A DNA stretch of 64,000 nt from Pharus latifolius (Eukaryota; Streptophyta; Magnoliopsida; Poales; Poaceae), in assembly GCA_019359835.1 (NCBI GenBank), contig CM033319.1:58567613-58631612 (forward strand), in the 5' to 3' direction. Every line of letters starts with the position of its first letter. Positions within the stretch are counted from its first letter, which is position 1. The notes under the pieces are model-generated. The model was not told where the DNA came from. It saw only the letters and a list, made by a program, of their open reading frames with translations, and did not search any database. The position numbers were made by a program, and so were the translations under genes. Below are positions 23,940 to 36,463 of the stretch, piece after piece.

Positions 23940-25079
23940 GGCATTGCAACACATACACAGGTAATATATAGTTTGTTTTTTCCCTTTTTCCTTTGTTTCA
24001 CCCATCTAGTGGATTAGTTTTCTGATATTGGTGTAAACTCTGTCCTTAGGCAATGTATGCCAATACTTCAGTGGCTGTTGGCATGAAAAGTGCAAGTCAA
24101 GCAATGGGAGCTTTAAACAAGGTATGTCCCACCTAACTTTGCACATGAGAATATGAGATGTTGCATGTGTTTAAATTTGGAAGATCGACTATATAACTTT
24201 AGGTTCATAGTTTTTTAAGAGGATTGCTACAAAAAGGTATCTATCTTGTAGCAATTACTGGCATTGGGGGCTGGGGGTCGGGGAGGCAGTGTGGATGGAA
24301 GGGGGAGATTTGACTGGAGGCAATAGCAGCATGACAGGTGGGAGGATTGTCTTTTTTGTGTGTGTGCATGTGTGTTGTGGAGGGAGGTGATTATGTGTGT
24401 GGGTGACCATTGGCCTAGAGGGGATTAAGGTGAGTGATGGCCTGGTGGTGGTGGGCATGGAGGGAAGGAGCAATAGTAGGAAAAGAGAATGGAGATCTTT
24501 TTACTGGTCGATAGACTTACTAAGATTTCATCAACCTAAAGAGGTTATAAATTCCTTTACAACCTTATCTTGTCTCATCAACAGCAGGATACCTTTGTCT
24601 AGTAACTCCTAGCACTTTGTTTTGTGTGTTTGAACTGAGCTATCCAACATCAGTTTTCAATATGTATGTCTATCACTTACTGAATGTTTTTTTTTAAATT
24701 TTTTTTTACTTGTAGCAAATGGCACCCACCAATCAGATGAAGGTGATCCAAGAATTCCAAAAGCAGTCAGCACAAATGGATATGACGGTATGACCAAGTT
24801 TCCATCATTTTCTTAACAGTACATTGGTTGCAATATTAATCTTATATGCTTTTTCTTGCGGTTTTAGTACACTGTTTACCAAAGTTGCTTTGATAATTAT
24901 GTTGGATATCTACTCTATTCTATCTGTGTGTGTGTGTGAAAATGCATTTGTCTGTATGTGCTAACTATCCTTATTCCTTGTGTGTGTGTGTACATGTGTA
25001 TCTGACTGCATTTCTCTATTTGTGCTGACAATCTTTATTCCTTGTGCAGAACGAGATGATGTCTGAATCCATTGATAAT

Positions 25080-25348
25080 ATCCGCTGTCGATCCCCTACT
25101 ACACCCCCACCTCGATCTGGTCTCCCACCGCACGTGAGGTGTCTCGTGGTGTGGCCCTCGAAACCCTAGTGGCAAGGTGTGCAGTGAAGGGCAGAGGTGG
25201 AGCGACAGTGGTGAAGCAGGTGCACAGCAGAGGGGCGAGGCACGAGGCCCGTGTAGCACGGCAGATCGGCAAGCCCAGCACAGGAGTGAAGCAAAGGGGT
25301 GAGGCTGGCGACCCTACGCAGCAGAGGGGCGAGTGCCGACACCCGGCG
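25080..25348 (+). other. GC-rich join between captured fragments
   Basis: Contains AAACCCTAGTGGC and (G)GCAAGCCCAGC phrases resembling the leader at 21,900-22,120, so it may be a diverged second copy of that leader or another gene's 5' region. No ORF I can assign. Confidence 0.4.
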
Positions 25349-26322
25349 TGATAGAGCTCCGGTCGCCACGCGTGCACACCTTCATCGCCGCCAATGAGAT
25401 CCACATGCAGCACAAGCTGCGAAAGACGCTCGAGCAGGTGGTGGCCATCGCAAGGGAGATGCTTGCCTACGCAGGCAGTCTCGATTGCCCTGATGTCGAG
25501 TTCAACCTTGAGGACGCTGGAAGGTATGAACTTTGCGTGGTTTTGTATTTTTGCATTTTCTGGTCACACATCTGCTTTATGCAAAATGCTCAAATAATTC
25601 TAGGTACAAGAGCATAGTGGACTTCATGTACAACCAGAAAAAGCTATTGTTGGTGCTAATGCATTCGCTCATGAAAGTGGGATTCATCAGGTAATTTTCT
25701 CAATGTCAAAAAGCTTCCTGATTGACTGTTGTAGTGATAGGTGCCATTTTCATAGCATGGCTCAATTTCACTTCATTTGTTCTCTGTTACCATTTATACA
25801 TTACTTTGTGGGTTCTGAGAGAGTTATGGTTGAGTTTTCTTGAGATAACTGGGAAAACTTTTTTTCCTGTTTGCTTGTTTGAGGTGTATTATTCACATTC
25901 ATGGTCGAGATCAAACTTTTCTTCCCTGTGTATTTGAATGAATTGTTGTGATCTTCCAAAATCTCTATCTCACTTGTGATATATAATCATGTTTAAAATC
26001 ATCATATGTTTCTCATGATTTTTGTTAATTTTGATTCAGTCAATTTGTCAGTAAAGGATTATTTCTTGTGTGTAAGATCATATAGAAAAGTGTTTCAGGG
26101 TGTCCATCTTCTAGTACTGTAATTGCACCTGATGCCTCATTACATTTGCTGCCAATTGAATCTCATTAGTTGTTTCGCCACAATGGAGAATCTCTTTTAA
26201 GTATGTTTCCCTCTTCTCCAGGATGGCATGCTTAAATACAAAGGAACTTATGAAATTATCTCGCCTGATGATATTGGCTTAACATGTTCCAATGAGTTTG
26301 GAATTGTTCTTGGGAAGCTCAG
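25349..26322 (+). pseudogene. Captured 2-isopropylmalate synthase fragment
   Basis: Three exons: 25,349-25,523 (RVHTFIAANEIHMQHKLRKT, then LEQVVAIAREMLAYAGSLDC and PDVEFNLEDAGR), about 25,603-25,690 (VQEHSGLHVQPEKAIVGANA, then FAHESGIHQ) and 26,222-26,322 (DGMLKYKGTYEIISPDDIGL, then EFGIVLGKL). These are the later TIM-barrel part and following region of plant IPMS, the plastid enzyme that condenses acetyl-CoA with 2-oxoisovalerate at the start of leucine synthesis. The VGANAFAHESGIHQDG block is diagnostic; methylthioalkylmalate synthases of Brassicales are related but not expected in grasses. The catalytic N-terminus and the regulatory C-terminus are absent, and at least one exon between the first two is missing. 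Confidence 0.9.
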
Positions 26323-26509
26323 GTAAGAAGTACATTCTTTTAAGCAAGCAATTCCTTTTCTTTTTTGCATTCGCTCATAAAATTCTCATATAGTCTACTA
26401 GATTTTTCATCCATCTGATGTTATTTGGTTGGGAATTTTGACTCACTTGGTATGAATATATGGCAATGTGGATGGGTCTTCGATGTATATCACTACTACA
26501 GAGTTCATC

Positions 26510-27444
26510 ATCACAGTCGGGTCAAAACAGTCATCACAGACGGTTCTTACCCGTCAGTGATATTCGAGTCACTGATAATCACGTACTATCACAGACGGTT
26601 TTTGATGTTTTCAACCGTCTGTGATCTAAAAATTCACAGACTGTTATAAGATCAAAACCGTCTGTGATACTCATACTTCACAGACTGTTATAAGATCAGA
26701 ACCGTCTGTCATACTCATACTACACAGACTGTTATAACATCAGAACCGTCTGTGATACTCATACTTCACAGACCGTTCTAACATCAGAACCGTCTTTGAT
26801 ACTCATACTACCACAGACGGTTTTAATCTCAGAACCGTCTCTGATAATTTGAGTTTCGCAGACGGTTCTGATGTCAAAACCATCTGGGATCCTCACATTA
26901 TCAGAGACGGTTCTGAGATAACAACCGTCTGTGATACTCAGATTACCAGAGACGGTTTTGACATCAGAACCGTCTGCGAAACTCAAATTATCAGAGACGG
27001 GTTTGATATCAGAACCGTCTGTGGTACTCCAAATACATAGACTGTTATGACATCAAAGCCGTCTAAGATACTCATACTAACATAGATGGTTTTGATCTCA
27101 GAACCGTCAGTAATAATATCAAACCGTTGCAGACGGTTCTGATGTCAAAACCGTCTGTGATACTCAAATTATCAGAGACGGTTATGACATCCTAACGGTC
27201 TGTGTATTTAGAGTATCACAGACGGCTGTGAGGTCAAATTATCACAGACGGCTGCGATATTGTCATTATCAGCGACGGTGGTAATCTTGAAACCGTCTGT
27301 GATATTATACTCTCAGAACCATCGATCTGTAATAGTTAATATCGCAGACGGTTTTTAGGTTAGAACCGTCTGTGATAGTGTTATCTGTGATAGTGTGATA
27401 TCGCAGACGGTTTTTAGGTCAAAACCATCTGTGATAGTGTCATT
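26510..27444. repeat. CACTA2 left subterminal repeat array
   Basis: About 20 alternating direct and inverted copies of CACAGACGGTT / AACCGTCTGTG spaced by roughly 30-45 bp; each pair can fold into a short stem. Such motifs bind the element-encoded TNPA-like protein in En/Spm elements. Confidence 0.9.
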
Positions 27445-27554
27445 ATCGGTGACTGTTATAATCTCAGACGGTTTGTAAGATCAAAACCGTCTGTGCATAT
27501 TATGCACAGACGGTTTTGATCTTACAAACCGTCTGAGATTTAACAGTCACCGAT
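27445..27554. repeat. 110-bp near-perfect palindrome
   Basis: ATCGGTGACTGTTA...CCGTCTGTGCATA meets its reverse complement around 27,500. Arms of about 55 bp differ at only a couple of positions. It marks the inner edge of the left array. Confidence 0.9.
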
Positions 27555-27784
27555 GTCCTCTGTACAAATTGCATTTCATATATACAGTTCATGAATTTCA
27601 TACATGCATAGTACTCAAATATATACAGTCTCATATGTACAATAGCATTTCATATGAACAAATAAATGTACAAATTGAACAAATAAATGTACAATTGAAC
27701 TCAGAAATATGTACAATTGAACAAATAAATGTAATCGACAATTAAAGTCAGTGTGTTAGATGTACAAATAAATGTATGGCCGCA

Positions 27785-30700
27785 CTAATACGAACCTTGC
27801 GGGTCCCTAAACTTCCCCTTGGTTGATATGACCTCCGCAAGGAAAAACTCAGCGAGCATCCCTCGGACAATACCAATCTGCCGAGGGTCAAGGCTTTCTG
27901 AAGGGAAGTCGACCCCCTGCAGCAAGAGTTGGTACATAAAAAATTAGCTGCAGTTGTAAATTCTGTCAAATCGATACAAAGGGGAGTAGTCGTATACCTC
28001 GGGGAAATCTGGCCGGTGAGGGGTGATGATCAGGTCATACATGTGGTGCATCACGTAGAACCCACATGTATTGTCGTCCGGCTGCTGATGGCACTGCCAA
28101 TTTACGGACCGAGAGTTAGGTGGGGACAAGTTATAAAGTAAAACAGATGCCAGTTGAAATTTGTACCGAAAATTGTAACCACTGAAACTTATCGGCTCGC
28201 CGCTCGTGTTGTCTCTCTACCTCGGCAAAGTACTTCGTGAAAGCTCTGTAGATAGTCAAAATTGACAGTTTGAGGATAGCCGAAATTGACAATTTGAGGA
28301 CAGTAAATCTAGATGCATGCAAGACAGGTCCACATCACCTTTCGAATACATCTCGTGCGCCGCAATACGAGTACCCTTTCCTCTGCAATGAGTCAAGGTA
28401 GAACACCTTGTTGCTTTTCGGAATAAGTAGCAGCAGGATCCAGTGGTAGCTACATATTACACGTAAAAAATTAAAAATTTAATCTAAATTTGGGGGTGTG
28501 CACATGGAGACACTAATCTACGGGTGAAGTCCTGATGAAAGCACTCACCTCTGGTTGTAGGGTAAAAGTATATACTCCTTGTCGACCTGAGCAAGCAACC
28601 CTCTTTTGATGTAGTCGACAACGAAGTCTGTGTCGGTCCTAAACATCACCTCGGCGACCATTTGGGGGTCCAAGAAACCAACAGGTATGCCCTTAGATTT
28701 GGCATAGTTGGTCATGCAGCTGCACGGAAGTAACCAATTAATAAATGACATATATCCGTATATGCACGGATACTAGGATACTTACAGCACCCAAGACCGT
28801 AGGATTGACAAGTCGAGCGCAACTTTGTTCAGTAAATAGTGCAAGTCTTCGAAGGTCACCGAGTAGGTCCCAATGTCGTTATGGAATTCTGCCACAATGT
28901 ACTTGACCATCATGTGCGTCAGACGCTGCGTCCTGGTCTGGTTTGTCCTCTTCATGTACCATGCATGCAGGCTCTGGCATGCTAACCCCATGGTCGAAAT
29001 TGCGGTATCGGAGGCCATGGGCATCCCCAGAGCGAACGGTATGAGAGCTGGCGCACCCTTCTCGCTCTCCTTCGCCGGGCTCTTCTTTGCTTTTCCCCTA
29101 CTAGCCAGCTTCTTGAATGGTTGCCTCTTAGTCGGAGTCAGCTTCGTCATCGGAGGGGTATGCTGGCTAGTAGGCCGTGTGTCGGTCTGTGATGTCTGTG
29201 ATGTAAGAACCTACGTATTAGGACACTAACTCTGAAGGCTATTATTACAGTATGAATTATGAAACTGGTGGGGGAATTACCTCATACAGGACGATGTCTT
29301 TCTTGGGCCATTGCACAAACGTGTGCACCGCATCCTCGAGAGTGGTAATCTCGTCGTTCGGCGGCTTCTCCAATGGAAAACCCTTGCAATGGTCAAAGAC
29401 ACTGTCCACCTGGACCCGTGCAAAACCCTCAAATAGAGGGGCACCATGGATTGTGGCCCCCGCCGTGCATGGTTGCGCCATCCCACGGGCAGCCTCGATC
29501 GGGAAGAGACCGGCCAGCACCATAAGCTTGCAGGAGGCGGGTTCCTACAAACAGTGCGCATTAACATGTTGAATTTCACCGCTTTTCACTTTCGAATGAA
29601 TTAACATAGACAAACGGTCATTACCTGCAGAAAGTCCACCGGATGCTTTGGAGAGGGCTCCGTCTGCGAAGACCCCGGCGCAGACGCGCAGCTACTACGG
29701 TGGCCAAGAATGGGGGTCGGTACTTCCGCTGCTAGAAGGGGGGTGCCCTGGGTCGCCTTTCTTAGCTCTTCATACATGGACCGCATCTCCGACAACTGCT
29801 GCAGGAGTGCTTTGTCCCGAACAGCGAACTCCGATCGCATCTCCTCCTTGAGCGGTTCATCGCGGGCTTGGTGGGATCTCTTTCTCCTCTTAGCCTCCTC
29901 CTTATCATCAGGGAAACCATGCCTCCAAGGCATAGTGGCACCGAGGCCACGCACGCGGCCTGGATGCTCCTTGTTTCCTAGCGCCGCTGTGAGGATATCC
30001 CTGTCCCTCCTCGGGTTGAACTCTCCGGATGCTGCCTGCGCACTCAGCGTCACCTGCAACAGGAGAACTTAGCAATACAGCCCATTGCATGCGTCTTACG
30101 AGGATAGTACGTGATCGGACAATCTTACCAGCCGGTCGATCACTTCCCTGTCCGTAGGGTCACTCACAGAGACGCTTCCGGAGGAGTTCATCGTCAATCT
30201 TGCTCGGCACCAATTGCGGGCGCGCACGTCCGTTATGCCCGCATAAGGACTGCCGGCCGAAGACTGTGAAGCCTCCTCGTCCTGCTTCCTCCACAACGCC
30301 TTCTTCCCCACATACCCACCACTGCCTAGTCTGTGTGGGTGGGTATTCTTGGCCTGGTTAGCCTGGTCCTTCGCACTAAGCTCCTGGAACTCTGGCTTGG
30401 CCTTCATCTCGACGAACTGCTGCCATGCCTCGGGAGTCACGAAAGGGAAGTCATCGAAGGGGGTCTTCGACTCCTTCACATAGAGCCTGACAAGGTGGCT
30501 CTTGAAGTTCCTCCAGGCCTTGTTTATTGACATCAGTGTCCTCCGGCGGATGGTGAAGTGGCGATCCTCGGGAATGTGAAACGCCGCCTGCATTTCTTCC
30601 CACAGCGCATCCTTGCACTCTGGGGGCACTTGACCCCAGTCGGAGGTGGTGATGGGCACCCTCTCCCTTGCCACTTTGCCGCATAGTGAGCGGTACTGAC

Positions 30701-30911
30701 CGACAAGTTTGTCCGGAGTTTCCGGCACACCATTGTCGTCGAATTGGACGTGCTGCTTTTCCCGCTTGTCCAGACGCGCGCATGTCGTCCGGCCTCGCCC
30801 CTTTCTCTTCTTCTGCGGGGTCACAGCGGACGAGGCGACCTCCGGCCCAGGCGTCTCATCGCCAGCGAGGTCACCCTGACTCCCTGAGTGGTGCATTTCG
30901 TCACCAGACAT
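27785..30911 (-). CDS. CACTA accessory transposase / Ulp1-like cysteine protease, nine exons, intact
   Basis: Exons (minus): 30911-30129, 30053-29625, 29544-29281, 29186-28786, 28719-28549, 28449-28339, 28245-28167, 28093-27998, 27916-27785. All introns are GT-AG and all phases agree, giving 822 codons including TAG. The N-terminus (MSGDEMHHSGSQGDLAGDE; basic KKRKGRGR; then a WGQVPPECKDALWEEMQAAF region) resembles the plant Transposase_24 type. The middle has a charged helix (about residues 300-350) and LEDAVHTFVQWPKKDIVLYE. The C-terminus is a Ulp1-like protease: catalytic H in YHWILLLLIP, D in VFYLDSLQ, then QQPDDNTCGFYVM with Q and C. Ulp1 enzymes remove SUMO; the role in CACTA transposition is unproven. 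The start is the ATG after an AG acceptor-like site. Splice sites are my reading, not RNA-based. Confidence 0.85.
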
Positions 30912-31229
30912 AGTTCCTAACATAAGTGAAAGAGAGAACAGTTTAAGTAAATCTGCAACTAATAATTCTATAACAAAACCCATATACTTATAATTAACCA
31001 AGAATGACAGAAACGGTGGGGAGGCGATGGAGGTGATCGCGTCGGAGGTGGGAGGGCGATGGAGGTGATCGCGCCTGTCAGTGGAAAGGCGATGCAGGTG
31101 ATCGCGACGGACGGAGAGGAGGAGAAGGTGGGAGGCGATGGAGGTGATCGCGACGGACGGTGCGAGGGCGGAGAGAGCTAGGGCAAACAGTTGCAAAGAC
31201 TGGAATGAGCGGGACAAATCCCGCCTTGA

Positions 31230-31830
31230 ACTATTAACCGCGACGATATTATCACAGTCGGTCCAACGCTCACAACCGTCTGTGATAATATTATCACAGT
31301 CGGTTCTCGCATTAGAACCGTCTGTAATAATCGACATAGTGATAGTCACCAGAGAGATTATCACAGACGGTTTTGAGTTAAGAGCCGACTGTGACTCTGA
31401 TTATCACAGACGGTTTGGAATTGAGAACCGACGGTGCACGTCAAGAACTCGAAGAGTCGGACACTGTTGAAATATCATAGTCGGTTCTATATATATAACC
31501 ATCTGTGATAATATTATCACAGTCGGTTCTCAAATAAAAACTGTCTGTGGTAATCTACAAAGTGAGAGATTATCACAGACGGTTGTGAGTTGAGAACCGA
31601 CTGTGACTGAGATTATCACAGATGGTTGTGAGTTGAGAACCGACTATGACTGAGATTATCATAGACGGTTGTGAGTTGAGAACCGACTGTGACTGAGATT
31701 ATCACAGACGGTTGCGACTTGAGAACCGACCGTGCACGTGTACACTTGAAGAGTCGGAAGCGCTGTTGGGAATATCACAGTCGGTTCTATATTCATACCC
31801 GTCTGTGATAGGTCAAAACCGTCCGTGATA
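31230..31830. repeat. Internal ACAGACGGTT repeat array upstream of the Ulp1-like gene
   Basis: At least 15 copies of TCACAG(A/T)CGGTT and inverted forms, similar to the terminal arrays, lying just upstream of the minus-strand gene at 27,785-30,911 and downstream of TNP2. Confidence 0.85.
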
Positions 31831-32003
31831 ATCTCTGTATTGAACGTTATTTTTACAACTTGAAACTGATCTGTAGCTTTCAACTCTGAATGCTCGAAAA
31901 CTTGTTTTAAATGAACACTAAGATATTTCAAATGTAGTCCAAATGCTCTGTAAATTGGTTACAGTGTACGTAGATCCGATAATTGGTTACAATGTGGAGC
32001 ATG

Positions 32004-32170
32004 CTCAAGTTAATGTTACATACAAATGGGAACTTTCACCGACAATTTCCACGTACACAGCCATGTTATCCTCAACTTTCCACTTGCCGCGGCCCTGCAA
32101 AGACGAGAATTACAGGAGATATAAGCTATACCGATGGAAACAGAGAGATAAGGACGTACAGTTGATTACC
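32004..32170 (-). other. Possible last exon of TNP2
   Basis: After TTTGCAG, 32,094-32,004 is open (GRGKWKVEDNMAVYVEIVGE and on to TGA) and the preceding coding region has a GTAATC donor at 32,169. The phases do not agree, so either the splice is different or the ORF simply ends at 32,126. Confidence 0.35.
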
Positions 32171-35100
32171 TTTAAAGTATAACCCTTCCTGGTGATCCAT
32201 ACGCACATAACTGGTTTCGTCGGTGTCTTCAGTATCGACCTGTACGCCATCTCCAAATGGAGGAATCTCATCAAATTGATTGTATTCCTCCTCGTCTATG
32301 ACATTTTCAACTACAACAATCCTTCTCTTGCCATGAAGGACGACGTGCCACTTCTTATTGGCCGGGTCAGTGACATAAATGACCTGAATGGCTTGATTTG
32401 CAAGTATGAATGGCTCATCTTTATAAGCAACGCGATCGAGATCCACAGAAGTGAAACCGTAACTGTCAACCTTCACACCCTGTGGGATTTGGACCCATCG
32501 GCATCGAAACAGGGGAATCTTGAACAGTACGTAATCGAGCTCCCAAATTTCATCAATGAACCCGTAGTACGAGTTCAATCCACGTACTACCCTTGTTGGG
32601 CCTGTCTTGGTGAACCCCTCATGGAAAGCTTCTACGCTCACTCCACTATTTTGCACAGTGCTCTTTCGATCTTGAGCTTTCGTGTAAAATGTGTACCCAT
32701 TGATGTCGTATCCCTGCCATGTCTGTACAGTAAACGTGGGCCCTTTTGCCAACCATTTAAGGTTCTCACTTGCGGACTCTCCGGTGATTCGCACCTTCAT
32801 CCACGCGTTGAATCGACTGTTATGTTGTCCCGTGATCCAAACCTCGGATCGACGAGGATTGTCTTGTCGTAGCATCTCCTTGTGCTCGTCGATGTACGGA
32901 GACACCTCCGTCATGTGTTGCAAGACCCAAAAATGAGCTTTCGAGTACATATCGAAATCAGGAGTGATGGCTCTCCGTCCAATAGTGCCAACACCATCAA
33001 GCCTCCCCTCGTGACGAGACACAGGAACTCCTATTGCTTCTACCTCGGCCATGTAATCGACGCAGAACTCAACAACCTCTTCCGCTGCATAACCTTCGAC
33101 AATGCTACCCTCGGGCTGGGACTGATTCCTCACGTAGGCCTTAAGTACACCCATGTACCTCTCGAATGGATACATATAACGTAGGAACACGGGTCCACAT
33201 ATCTTGATTTCTCTGACAAGGTGGACGGTGAGATGGACCATGATATCAAAAAACGATGGAGGAAAATACATCTCAAGCTGACAGAGAGTTCGAACCACCT
33301 CGCTCTGCAGAGAATCCAGTCCATCGGGATCAATGACCTTGCAAGAAATTGCATTGAAGAAAAAACATAGCCTCGTGATCGTCTCTCTGACCTTATGCGG
33401 TAGAATACTCCGGATGGCAACAGGAAGCATTTGTGTCATCAACACGTGACAATCATGAGACTTCATACCCAGCAATTTCAAATCGCCCATGGACACAAGC
33501 TTTTTCATATTTGCGGAGTAACCCGATGGAACTTTAACACCACAGAGACACTTACAGAGTTCTGCCCTCTCAGCCTTGCACAAAGTGTAGCATGCAGGGG
33601 GGAGGTATATACAGCCTTTATCGTCCTCTCTCGGTGCTAGCTCGGGCCTGATTCTCATTTCGATCATGTCACGCCGCACATTGACGCCAGCCTTTGTCTT
33701 CCCTGCAATGTTCAGCAATAGGCCGATTAAACTGTTACAAACATTCTTCTCTACATGCATGACATCAATGCAATGACGAACCTCTAAATGCTCCCAATAC
33801 GGTAAGTCCTAAAATATCGATCTCTTCTTCCAAGTGTTCTTCGTGCGGGGTTTCAATTTACCACCCTTTCCAAACACAACGTCTATGTCCTTCACCCGTG
33901 AGTAAACATCTTTCCCGCTCGTAGGCTTCGGGGCTGAACCATCTTCCTTGTGGCCGTCAAATTCCCTCTTCCTCTTACGATACGCGTCATTCTTCGAAAG
34001 AAACCTACGGTGACGCATGTACACTGTTTTCCTGCAATTCTTCAGCCACACGCTCTCAGTCTCATCTTGGCAGTGGGGGCAGGCTTTGGCTCCTTTCGTA
34101 ATACGGCCCGACAAATTTCCAAGGGCAGGGAAATCGTTGATGGTGCAGAATATCATAGCACATAGGATGAAGTTCTCTCGTTTGTATGCGTCCTATACCT
34201 GCACCCCTTCGTTCCACATTGTTAGGAGATCCTCTATCAATGATGCTAGGTACACATCAATATCGTTTCCGGGTTGTTTTGGTCCTGAGATAAGTAGAGA
34301 CATCATGATGTACTTGCGCTTCATACACAACCAAGGAGGAAGGTTGTAGATACACAAAAGAACCGGCCAAGTGCTATGCCGACTGCTCATGTTACCAAAA
34401 GGATTAATTCCATCGGTACTCAACCCGAACCTTATATTCCTCAATTCTGCTCCAAAGTTAACAAATTCCCTGTCGATGTTTCTCCACTGCGAAGAATCAG
34501 TGGGGTGTCTCAGCTTTCCATCCTTCTTCCGGTCTTCTGAGTGCCAACGCAGTAATTTTGCCTCTTTACGGTTTGCAAACAAACGCTGCAAGCGGGGAAT
34601 GACTGGCAAATACCACAACACCTTAGCAGGAGGTCCTTGGTTTATCTCAGCGTAGTCGCCGTCGTCTTTTCGGTCCTTGTACGCTTATAGCGGGATGTGC
34701 CGCACACCGGACAAACATGCATATCCTTGTAGTCGTTACGGTAAAGGATGCAATCATTAGGGCATGCGTGTATCCTTTCTACTTCCATTCCCAAAGGACA
34801 CAACAGCTTTTTTGCTTGGTAGGTGTTTTTTGGCAACTCGTTTTCTTCCGGGAGCATGTCCGCCAAAAGATCTAACAGTGCTGTGAAACTCTTGTCGGTC
34901 CAGCTGTTGCTTGCCTTCAATTTTAACAGTTCAAGCACAGAGGCCAACTTTGTCTACTTCGACTTGCAACCAGGGAACAACGGCTTTTCTGAGTCCTCAA
35001 TCAAGCGCTTGAATTTGCCAAACTCCCTTTCACTGTAATTTCCTTCCACATCACGCAACATGTCATCTAAATGGTCATCCTCTGGCATATCCTCGTCGAA

Positions 35101-35403
35101 GTCGTTGTTCGGATCCGACATGTCCTGTTCCTCAATCTGAGTGGCACTTGTTTCTGCAGTTGGCTCTTCTCCATGGTGGACCCAACACGTGTACCCCTTT
35201 TTGAAACCACGTCGGATCAAGTGGGTGACAATTTGAGATGAGTTGGTGAACATCTTAATATTCTGGCAGTCTACACAAGGACAGTACATATATGGTAAAC
35301 CCTTCTTCGCCATGTCTTGCTCAGCAACCTTTTCGAAATCAAAAACACCTTTCATATATTCCTCACCCACTCGGTTGTCATTATACATCCAGTCTCGGAC
35401 CAT
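32126..35403 (-). pseudogene. TNP2-type CACTA transposase, disabled
   Basis: Colinear with plant TNP2. An N-terminal transposase-associated zinc domain (35,403-35,170; YMYCPCVDCQNIK, then VTHLIRRGFKKGYTCW) comes first. Next is CPLGMEVERIHACPNDCILY with CPVCGTSRYK, then the catalytic Transposase_21 region (34,621-33,809; FGLSTDGINPFGNMSSRHST and ISGPKQPGNDIDVYLASLIE hold likely catalytic aspartates). The conserved VMHVEKNVCNSLIGLLLN block starts the 544-residue C-terminal part (DUF4218/DUF4216-like). Breaks: TAG at 34,954-34,956, a one-base frameshift near 34,680, TAG at 34,193-34,195 and TAG at 33,809-33,811 in place of a conserved Trp (RSIF-W-DLPYWE). The working enzyme would cut CACTA termini in the nucleus; this copy cannot. 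Confidence 0.9.
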
Positions 35404-35639
35404 CTACAATTAATCAAATTCATACACATGCTAATTAGTAAATCAATGGAGATCGATATTGATGATGAAATCAAGTAATGTGTATGCCTTGGGAGCAAGT
35501 ACCAACCTTGGTTCGATCCTCAAATTTTTGCCCCCAAATGCTCCCCCCGCCTTTCGAGATTTCGCTCTTCCTTGTCCCAAATGTCTTCGAACTGGACAGT
35601 GTAGGTCGAGCAAGAGAGAACAACTAGCTCAAAACATCC

Positions 35640-36310
35640 GCAAAAGACCTTTTATACCATGTTCAATACAGACGGTTCTATATAATACCGTCAGTAATAT
35701 CGGTGCATTTTTGAAGAACAGAATATCACTGATGGGTTTCACTCTATTAACCGTCGGTAATATCGGCGCATTTTGTGATACTATGACAGAAATATCACAG
35801 ACGATTATGAACTCCAAACCGTCCGTGATAATTACAATATCACAGACGGTTCCTAGATCAAAACCGTCCGCTTTACTATCACAGTCGGTTTTTACTTCAG
35901 AACCGTCTGTGATTATCACTGTCGGATTTTACATCAGAACCGTACGTGATTATCACAGTCGGTTTTTACCTCAGAACCGTCTGTGTTAATTATATAATCA
36001 ACAATCTGCAAGATTATCACAGACGGTTTTAAGGTCCGAACCGTCTATAATATCCAGGATTGTTTGTTTGCATTCGACTACTGGTCATCAGTTATTCCAC
36101 TTATTTTTCATATTTGGCTCTATCTTATTTCAATGTTAGTATTTAAAAAAATGAACGTTCAGACTATTTGGTTTTATCTTGTTTTTCATATTTGTTGTAT
36201 ATATGTCTGTGGATCTTGAAAGAATTTTGAGACTATTACAGTCGGTCCTGAAATTAAAACCGTCTGTAATCTTACAATTAGAGACGATTTTGAGTTAAAA
36301 ACCATCTTGT
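35640..36310. repeat. Internal ACAGACGGTT repeat array upstream of TNP2
   Basis: About a dozen CACAGACGGTT / AACCGTCTGTG units starting some 240 bp upstream of the TNP2 start codon. Confidence 0.85.
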
Positions 36311-36463
36311 TTGCAGTAGTATTTTCTTGTTAACATTTTCACACAGAACATCATTTGGTGATTATCAGTTACATAATCAATCGAAAAGCCAGATATGTAA
36401 GGAAAAGAAATTTCTTATTTCTTACAATCTTTGCATACATAAGAGATACAATTAAGCGACCAA

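Larger units (their letters stand above)
22168..25079 (+). pseudogene. Captured VPS2/CHMP2-type ESCRT-III gene fragment
   Basis: Exons with splice sites: 22,168-22,201 (MNPFVKKPTT then TGA), 22,351-22,395 (EVIQSSKRELMNATR), 22,844-22,878 (GIERDIGALQLE), 23,450-23,500 (EKKLVSEIKRTARTSNE), 23,584-23,655 (AATKILAR, TAG, LIRLRQQISNLQ), 24,050-24,121 (AMYANTSVAVGMKSASQAMG), 24,716-24,787 (QMAPTNQMKVIQEFQKQSAQ) and 25,050-25,079 (NEMMSESIDN). This order is the N-terminal two thirds of plant VPS2 homologues; ESCRT-III subunits polymerise on endosomal membranes to cut vesicles into multivesicular bodies. The C-terminal acidic/MIM region is missing. Stops at codon 11 and at 23,608-23,610, plus a second pair of exons (23,735-23,785 and 23,869-23,960), show it is not functional. 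Confidence 0.9.

Noticed and set aside
26510..27444. Regularly spaced short repeats resembling a CRISPR array
   Set aside because: Units alternate in orientation, spacing varies, they border CACTA termini with a 3-bp duplication, and the genome is a plant's.
29648..30072. Plus-strand ORFs opposite the Ulp1-type gene
   Set aside because: The minus-strand exons explain the open frames and have agreeing splice phases.
32192..33184. Plus-strand ORFs opposite TNP2
   Set aside because: Antisense shadows of the conserved transposase frame.
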